DNA from: an uncultured Magnetospirillum sp.
Lineage (GTDB): Bacteria; Pseudomonadota; Alphaproteobacteria; Rhodospirillales; Magnetospirillaceae
Assembly: GCF_903853455.1 (NCBI RefSeq)
Contig: NZ_CAINTR010000133.1
Location: forward strand, 21,501-85,500
DNA: 64,000 nt
Reading direction: 5' to 3'
Part shown: positions 59,106 through 64,000 of the stretch, piece after piece
Numbering within the stretch: the stretch's first letter is position 1
How the letters are laid out: the number at the start of each line of letters is the position of its first letter
Notes under the pieces: model-generated
Told to the model about the DNA's origin: nothing
The model's database searches: none
Seen by the model: the letters and a program-made list of their open reading frames with translations, nothing else
Program-made: the position numbers and the translations under genes

Positions 59106-61727
59106 TCAGTTCGTCAGGAACTCGCCGGGAATACGGGTCGGCCAATCGGGCATGAGCACGAGGTCGCTTTCGACGGTGGTGCCGGCCTCCATCACCAGTT
59201 CCAGCCGGCCCGCCTCGGTGATCTGCTCGAACCGATAGGCTTCGGATACCAGCCTCAACAGGTCATTCTTGTATTCGGTGTCGGGGTTGCCGGACAGGTG
59301 TTCGCCCTTCATCTCCAACACCACCAAGCGATCGCTTTTATCATCGCGACGAAGGGCGAAGATAAGATCGGGATAGACCTTATCTTTGCGCCAGCCTTGG
59401 ACATGGAACTGGCCGGCACGGGCCACGTTGCGGTGCCACCATGACAACGCCTTGTCCTCGTCCAGATAGACCGCGATGTCCCGTTCGTCCTGGCTGGTGA
59501 AGTCGGCTTCGTAAATCGGGGCGAACAGGCTTTTTTCCAACAGGCCGCCGGACTTGCGTAGCAACTGGCGGGCGGTGTCCGGCTGGTCGGTGAGCATGTC
59601 GTGGGGCATCCGCCAGTTCTCGCCATCGGTGCGCAAGCGGAACTGGATGCGACCGGCAGCGACCTCGGCACGAAACAGCGTCTCGGCCATGGCGTCGCGC
59701 TGTTCAATGAGCCATTGGCGCAGTTTCTCGACGATCAGGCCGGACAGCGCGCCAAGTTTGGCATCGTCGAAGCCGTTGGACCGTAGCGCCGCCACCAGCG
59801 ATCCGACGATTTCCCGGCCTACCCAGGGGTTGAACACCACGTCGGCAATCATTCGCACGGCGTAGGCTGGATCGAACCGCTGGGCCTCGGGTGTGTGGCC
59901 CACGTCCTCGTCGATGATGAGTTCGCCGCCGTCATCACCAAGACGAATTCGCTTCAACTGGGTTTCGGCGGCATGAGCGTTCGCGGGGATTTTGTCCGCC
60001 AATGGGGTCGGGTCCAGGCTGGCCCAATCCAGGCTGAATAGAACGTCCTGTTCGTAATCGAGCGGTCGCGCGGCGGTTCCCTCGATCCGCAGCACGCGCG
60101 GCAGATAGATCTCGATGCCTCGGAACTTCTCGCGGCGGGGAACGGTGCGGGATTTCTTGCCGCCAGTCCCATCCCCTTCGGCGGGCACGATCTGCTTGAC
60201 CAGATCGCCCATCCCGTCTTCTTCAAGGCCGGCCTTGATGGCGTTGATCACGGCGCCGGTATCGACGTGATGGCAGACGACATGGCATTCATCCAACGCG
60301 GCCACGCCGGTCTTATCGGCGTGTGGTTGCCGAAGGATACGTCCAACAAGTTGGGTCATTGCCGACAGATTGGTGCTGGCCGCAAGAGCACACAGGACGT
60401 AGGCGAACGGGCAATCCCACCCCTCCTGCAACGCCTGCTTGGTGATGATGACGCGGACGGGGCATGTCGGGGCAAGCAAGTCCAGGTTCTCGGGCGCCGA
60501 AAGGTCGTTGGTATCGGCGGTCTTGATGGCGATTTCCCGCTCGGAAAGACCGGCCTGGATCAGCCATTCCTTGGCATCCAAGGCATGGATGTGGTTGCCG
60601 TCGCGCTGATCATTGCCGGTTCTTTCCACCTGAACCAGCATGATCGGGCGGATATAGCGGTCGCGGTCGGCGCGCAAGCGGTCGGCATGGGCGGCCAGTT
60701 CGTCCAGGCGCTCTTTCGCCGCTCGCAAGGTGTCGCGCCAATCCTCGCCACCCTTGACCATGAGGTTGATGGGCATCTTGATCATGCCCTCGCGATCGAG
60801 GTCGGTTCCCGATACCTCCACCAGCACGTTCGAGAAGATGGTCGGCTGGTTCCGGTCGCGCGGCTGCTTGTCCTTGGGCGTGGCGGTCAGTTCCAGCACG
60901 AAGCAGGGATTGAAGCCGTAAAGCGTCTCGAAGGCGAGATCGGAAATGGCCTTGTGGCCTTCGTCCATCACGACAATGGGGCGGATGATCCGAAGCGCGT
61001 TGCCCAGCGAGTCTTTGACCACCGGCCAAAAATCGTCGGCTTGGGCATAGGCGTCGAGATTGGACACCCGATCGAGCAAGGCCCGGTGTGCCTCGCCATC
61101 TCCTTCCGTGGGCGTGAAGCCTTGAATGTTGCCGCGATCCTTGAACAGCCGCAGCGCTTCCCTGGTCTGGCGGTTGGCCGATTGCAACATCAGCAGCATG
61201 ACGCAAAGGTTGGCCTCAACGTCGCGGGCGTCGAGGCGGTCGTCTTTCTCCATGATCTTGACCTTGCCGGCGGCGGCACGGTCGAGCATCTGCCGATAGG
61301 GATGCTGTCGGTCGTTCAACTGCTTCTTGGTCTGGGTGTAGATCGCCTCGTTGGGCATGATCCACAGCACGAAGCCGGTATTGCGCCCGAGATAGGCCCC
61401 CAGAATGCGGGACAGCGCCGAAGCGGCAAGGTAGGTCTTGCCGCCCCCGGTCGGCACCTTGAACACCGCATTGGGCACGGGGTGCCCGCACCCATCCGTT
61501 CTCGGGCTGAACCGGGCGGCGGCGCGGGATGCGGGCAGCCGGCCAGCGCTCCGCATGGCGGCCCACGTCGTCTCGGTGAAGTCAGGAACCGTCAGCCCGA
61601 GATCGGGCTGCTGGCTTGCAAGGTCCGCGATCTTGTCGGCGCGTTTCCGCTGTTCCGACAGTTCGGCCAAATAGGCGTCGAAGGTCCGTAGCACCCGATC
61701 CTGATAGTCCAGTTCCCGCATGATCAT
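59106..61727 (-). CDS. res: Type III restriction enzyme Res subunit
   Basis: This 873-residue protein has a superfamily 2 helicase core: Walker A VPTGGGKT (91-98), DEGH box (255-258), LTATPK, ITKQALQEGWDCP and QLVGRILRQP. A C-terminal PD-(D/E)xK nuclease follows (VYPDLIFAL, then VVLEMKGEHL). Type III Res translocates or slides on DNA and cuts when two head-to-head sites meet, in complex with Mod. It starts 15 bp after the mod stop codon on the same strand, with GGAG 9 nt before the ATG. All visible motifs are intact, so the system looks active. Confidence 0.92.
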   Translation of the reverse strand: MIMRELDYQDRVLRTFDAYLAELSEQRKRADKIADLASQQPDLGLTVPDFTETTWAAMRSAGRLPASRAAARFSPRTDGCGHPVPNAVFKVPTGGGKTYLAASALSRILGAYLGRNTGFVLWIMPNEAIYTQTKKQLNDRQHPYRQMLDRAAAGKVKIMEKDDRLDARDVEANLCVMLLMLQSANRQTREALRLFKDRGNIQGFTPTEGDGEAHRALLDRVSNLDAYAQADDFWPVVKDSLGNALRIIRPIVVMDEGHKAISDLAFETLYGFNPCFVLELTATPKDKQPRDRNQPTIFSNVLVEVSGTDLDREGMIKMPINLMVKGGEDWRDTLRAAKERLDELAAHADRLRADRDRYIRPIMLVQVERTGNDQRDGNHIHALDAKEWLIQAGLSEREIAIKTADTNDLSAPENLDLLAPTCPVRVIITKQALQEGWDCPFAYVLCALAASTNLSAMTQLVGRILRQPHADKTGVAALDECHVVCHHVDTGAVINAIKAGLEEDGMGDLVKQIVPAEGDGTGGKKSRTVPRREKFRGIEIYLPRVLRIEGTAARPLDYEQDVLFSLDWASLDPTPLADKIPANAHAAETQLKRIRLGDDGGELIIDEDVGHTPEAQRFDPAYAVRMIADVVFNPWVGREIVGSLVAALRSNGFDDAKLGALSGLIVEKLRQWLIEQRDAMAETLFRAEVAAGRIQFRLRTDGENWRMPHDMLTDQPDTARQLLRKSGGLLEKSLFAPIYEADFTSQDERDIAVYLDEDKALSWWHRNVARAGQFHVQGWRKDKVYPDLIFALRRDDKSDRLVVLEMKGEHLSGNPDTEYKNDLLRLVSEAYRFEQITEAGRLELVMEAGTTVESDLVLMPDWPTRIPGEFLTN

Positions 61728-61742
61728 GGAAGGCGGCTCCGA

Positions 61743-63539
61743 TCAGGTCCGCTCGATGCGGTAAAGGGCGAAGGGCAGGGGGGCGTGTTCGACCGGCAAC
61801 TTGCGTTCGTCCAACAATCGCTGCGACACGAACTTGGCGGCGGCGAACACCAAATGACGTTTGCCGGGCGGCTTGGCCGCCGCCAACTGCTCGGCCTTGG
61901 TCAAGGTCAGCGCGGCATCGCGGGATTTCAGGAAATCGAGTTCCGGCTTGTAGATCAGCCAGACATGGAAGGCGTCGGACTCGCCAAGGTAGCCGGTGTC
62001 GGCATCCATGAGCGAAAGATCGCACGGCTGATTGGTGGCGATATGGAACAGCACCGATCCCAACGTTCCGAACGACGGCAACTCCTGGCCGGTCAGCAGG
62101 CGGTCAAGTTCGACGGCGCTGCCCAAGGTGCAGAAGGTGAAGGTGCCGCCAAGGCCCTCGGTGCGTTCCTCAACGCGCTTCTCGCCGGAAACGATCAACT
62201 CGCCGTCCTTGACCACCTTCTTGATTTCGTCGAAGCGGTGGCTTTCGAGGTTCTCGATCCCCTGAACCTCGTCCAACAGGCGGTCAGCACGGCGCAGGTC
62301 GGTGAAGGTCAGCGACTTGCGGAACAGTTCCTCGCGCTGGGTGCCGGTAAAGGCATAGCCGTTGATGACGCGGCGGACACGTTCGGCAGTCAGCGTATCG
62401 GCGTAGTCCTCACATTCAACCATGATGAAGCGGCGGTTGCCGCCGTCCTTCCTGTTTGCGGCAAGGACAGCGTGAGCGGTGGTGCCGGTGCCCGCAAACG
62501 AGTCTAGGACGATCGCATCCTTCTTTGTGGCAATAGTTATCGCACGCTGGACTAACTGGTGAGGTTTGGGAGCGTGAAACGCTAAGTCGGCCTTATCCGC
62601 AAAGATTTCGAGAAGCATCTTCTTCGAAGCCTCGGTATCACCAACCTCTGATGCGAGCCAGAGGGTGTCCGGCACCAAGCCTTGGCCGTCTTCGGGAAAA
62701 CCTTTAACTCTCGGGCGACCATCACCATTCCTCGGCCAATAAATCAACCCCAGGTTTTTCAGTTTTTCAAATTCAGGTTCGGTTGCCCCCCAGCAGCGAC
62801 CTTTCGGTGGCTCCAAGACTTTCCCAGTCGGAGTGGTGATGGGATAAACCTGATTTTTACGAAATCCTTGGGCGGAAAAGGGGATCGATTTCCATTCTCC
62901 CCGAGGATCATTATCTGGATTACCTAACCCATCGCCATCTGGCGGCAGCAGGTTGCGCAGCAACCGCCACGATTCTGGAAGAGCCTTGGAATAAACCACT
63001 AGATGGTCAATGCTCGGCGATAACGCAGCCCGGTTTTCGCGTGAAGTTCGCTTTTGCCACGCCAACTGTCCGACGCAGAAATCTTCACCAAAGATGTCGT
63101 CAAGAATCGCTCGCCCCCGATGGATTTCGTTGTCGTCCAACGTCATCCAGAGGCTACCTTTTTCGCTAAGCAACTCATGGAGCAAGCGAAGGCGTGGATA
63201 CATCATCGAACACCACTTGTCGTGGCGCAGTCCGTCGTCGGCCCCGACAGGATTGCTGGCAAGCCATTCCCGCATGATGGGGCTATTAACGTTGTCGTTA
63301 TAGGACCAGCCTTCGTTGCCGGTGTTGTAGGGTGGATCGATGAATACGCAATCGACCTTGCCGGCATAGATCGGCAGCAGCGATTTCAGGGCGTGAAGAT
63401 TGTCGCCGTGGATGATGAGATTTCCGTCGAGCCGGCCATCGCCAATCGACTTTTCGGGATCGGGCACCAGCGGGCGGAAGGGAACAGCCAGGTGATGGTT
63501 GTAAACGAACTCCTTGCCCTTGAAGGTCAGTTCGGTCAT
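61743..63539 (-). CDS. mod: Type III DNA methyltransferase Mod subunit
   Basis: This 598-residue beta-class N6-adenine methyltransferase has DPPYNTG (68-74) before the SAM-binding FAGTGTT in the second half, with the target-recognition domain between them. The recognition part (about 62.5-63.1 kb) is AT-richer than the flanks, as expected for a domain exchanged between alleles. It determines sequence specificity and protects host DNA. GGAGGGG precedes the ATG at 63539. It is the first gene of mod-res. Confidence 0.93.
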   Translation of the reverse strand: MTELTFKGKEFVYNHHLAVPFRPLVPDPEKSIGDGRLDGNLIIHGDNLHALKSLLPIYAGKVDCVFIDPPYNTGNEGWSYNDNVNSPIMREWLASNPVGADDGLRHDKWCSMMYPRLRLLHELLSEKGSLWMTLDDNEIHRGRAILDDIFGEDFCVGQLAWQKRTSRENRAALSPSIDHLVVYSKALPESWRLLRNLLPPDGDGLGNPDNDPRGEWKSIPFSAQGFRKNQVYPITTPTGKVLEPPKGRCWGATEPEFEKLKNLGLIYWPRNGDGRPRVKGFPEDGQGLVPDTLWLASEVGDTEASKKMLLEIFADKADLAFHAPKPHQLVQRAITIATKKDAIVLDSFAGTGTTAHAVLAANRKDGGNRRFIMVECEDYADTLTAERVRRVINGYAFTGTQREELFRKSLTFTDLRRADRLLDEVQGIENLESHRFDEIKKVVKDGELIVSGEKRVEERTEGLGGTFTFCTLGSAVELDRLLTGQELPSFGTLGSVLFHIATNQPCDLSLMDADTGYLGESDAFHVWLIYKPELDFLKSRDAALTLTKAEQLAAAKPPGKRHLVFAAAKFVSQRLLDERKLPVEHAPLPFALYRIERT

Positions 63540-63663
63540 CGCAGAAAATCCCCCTCCAACACCGGCATCCGAAACGGCTGATCTTTACTACCACGGCACT
63601 TGCGCCTTAACCAGCCGCCCTGGCAGACTTGCTCAACGGGTTCCCTGCGCCACGGCTCAAACT

Positions 63664-63680
63664 GGCAGACATTGTCTGCC
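63664..63680. repeat. Palindrome copy 6 (GGCAGAC-ATT-GTCTGCC)
   Basis: A perfect 7-bp inverted repeat about 125 bp upstream of the mod start, followed by GCTGTCCG. Confidence 0.6.
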
Positions 63681-63847
63681 GCTGTCCGTCAAGGCCGGAA
63701 AACAAAATTGGGGTGAAGGGCACAGCCCTTCGAATGCCATTCCAGCGGCACCGCCCCCGATCCGACTGGCCCGCGCGATCGTCCCATCCGCCAGCACATC
63801 GCCGTCGCGTCCTGCCGAGCAATGCTTCGTCCTGGCGAATGGACTGC

Positions 63848-63874
63848 GGCAGACAGAGTCCGCCGTAGTCCGCC
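63848..63874. repeat. Palindrome copy 7 (GGCAGAC-AGA-GTCCGCC-GTA-GTCCGCC)
   Basis: A hybrid copy with one GGCAGAC arm and two GTCCGCC arms, 16 bp after the stop codon of the partial gene at the window end. It mixes the two half-site forms seen elsewhere. Confidence 0.55.
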
Positions 63875-63889
63875 GCAAACCAACGGCCC

Positions 63890-64000
63890 TCATTCGGTGG
63901 TGGCGACGAAACGCCCCTCGCGCTCGATCACCCGACCGGCTGCCACGGCCTTTTTGCGGGCCTCGAAAAAGGTGCTGCGGGCGATCCCGCCAGCCTTGGC
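63890..64000 (-). CDS. C-terminus of a winged-helix-containing protein (5' part outside window)
   Basis: Thirty-six codons before a TGA on the minus strand read GGIARSTFFEARKKAVAAG then RVIEREGRFVATTE. This is the recognition-helix and wing part of a winged-helix domain, as found at the end of RepA-like or phage AAA ATPases and of some regulators. The rest lies beyond the window, so the protein cannot be named. Confidence 0.55.
   Translation of the reverse strand, partial: AKAGGIARSTFFEARKKAVAAGRVIEREGRFVATTE

Larger units (their letters stand above)
63540..63889. other. Spacer upstream of mod with palindrome copies
   Basis: These 350 bp hold the mod promoter side and two copies of the palindrome family (63664-63680 and 63848-63874). 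Short open frames exist on both strands, but their composition is Arg/Pro-rich without a ribosome site, so no gene is called. Confidence 0.5.

Noticed and set aside
63607..63868. Short open frames on both strands upstream of mod
   Set aside because: Arg/Pro/Ser-rich, no ribosome site, overlapping palindrome repeats; treated as spacer.

Overview
The window reads as high-GC alphaproteobacterial chromosome. Its gene content and order (methylmalonyl-CoA epimerase, proS, lolC-lolD, dnaE; ferredoxin-type CysI with CysH, CysD and CysNC; motA-motB; many sensory proteins) suggest a Rhodospirillales bacterium close to Magnetospirillum or Phaeospirillum. That placement is an inference from gene content. 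No magnetosome genes, rRNA, complete tRNA or CRISPR array were seen.

Layout. 1-3.6 kb: the 3' part of a chromate transporter gene, a PAPS-type sulfotransferase and a TPR/GT9-like protein. 3.6-8.4 kb: a small unknown protein, an MFS transporter overlapping an HpnK/ChbG-type deacetylase, and a Cache-type adenylate cyclase. 8.4-11.3 kb: sulfate-binding protein plus CysT and CysW permeases, with no CysA ATPase. 11.2-14.1 kb: a hybrid histidine kinase and a NarL-type response regulator. 14.2-17.7 kb: envelope genes (a DUF4412-like protein, a MepK-like peptidase, an L,D-transpeptidase) and a rhodanese. 17.8-23.5 kb: assimilatory sulfate reduction (cysI-cysH-cysD-cysNC) behind an AT-rich spacer full of ACACA half-sites.

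23.6-33.5 kb is the most unusual region. A TlpA-like thioredoxin and heme A synthase lead into a dense same-strand cluster: a 53-aa membrane protein, a CuA subunit II, a heme-copper subunit I whose active-site tyrosine position is glutamine, heme O synthase, SCO/SenC, a cytochrome b - 2x[4Fe-4S] - MvhD/FlpD-like fusion broken by a one-base frameshift, an unknown membrane-anchored protein, a second heme-copper subunit I-like protein that lacks one CuB histidine, and a second CuA subunit II. Together they look like a quinol-linked respiratory complex, more probably NO-reducing than a standard O2 reductase.

33.5-54.3 kb is mostly housekeeping: a GH1 glucosidase; motA-motB-RDD-bpt on the minus strand; a flavin reductase; a penicillin-acylase-family amidase; mce; tag; a secreted coiled-coil protein; proS-lolC-lolD-MAPEG; an unknown protein; dnaE; a Sel1/trypsin-like protease fusion; a decayed methyltransferase gene; and a minimal chemoreceptor signalling protein.

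54.4-64 kb is accessory DNA: a MobA/MobL relaxase, a phage-type adenine methyltransferase, a DUF5131 protein, a type III restriction-modification pair (mod-res), small unknown proteins and the end of a winged-helix protein. A family of short palindromes built from GTCTGCC/GTCCGCC recurs through this element, mostly at gene borders. A perfect 16-bp terminator-like hairpin and a tRNA-3'-end-like fragment lie at its left margin.
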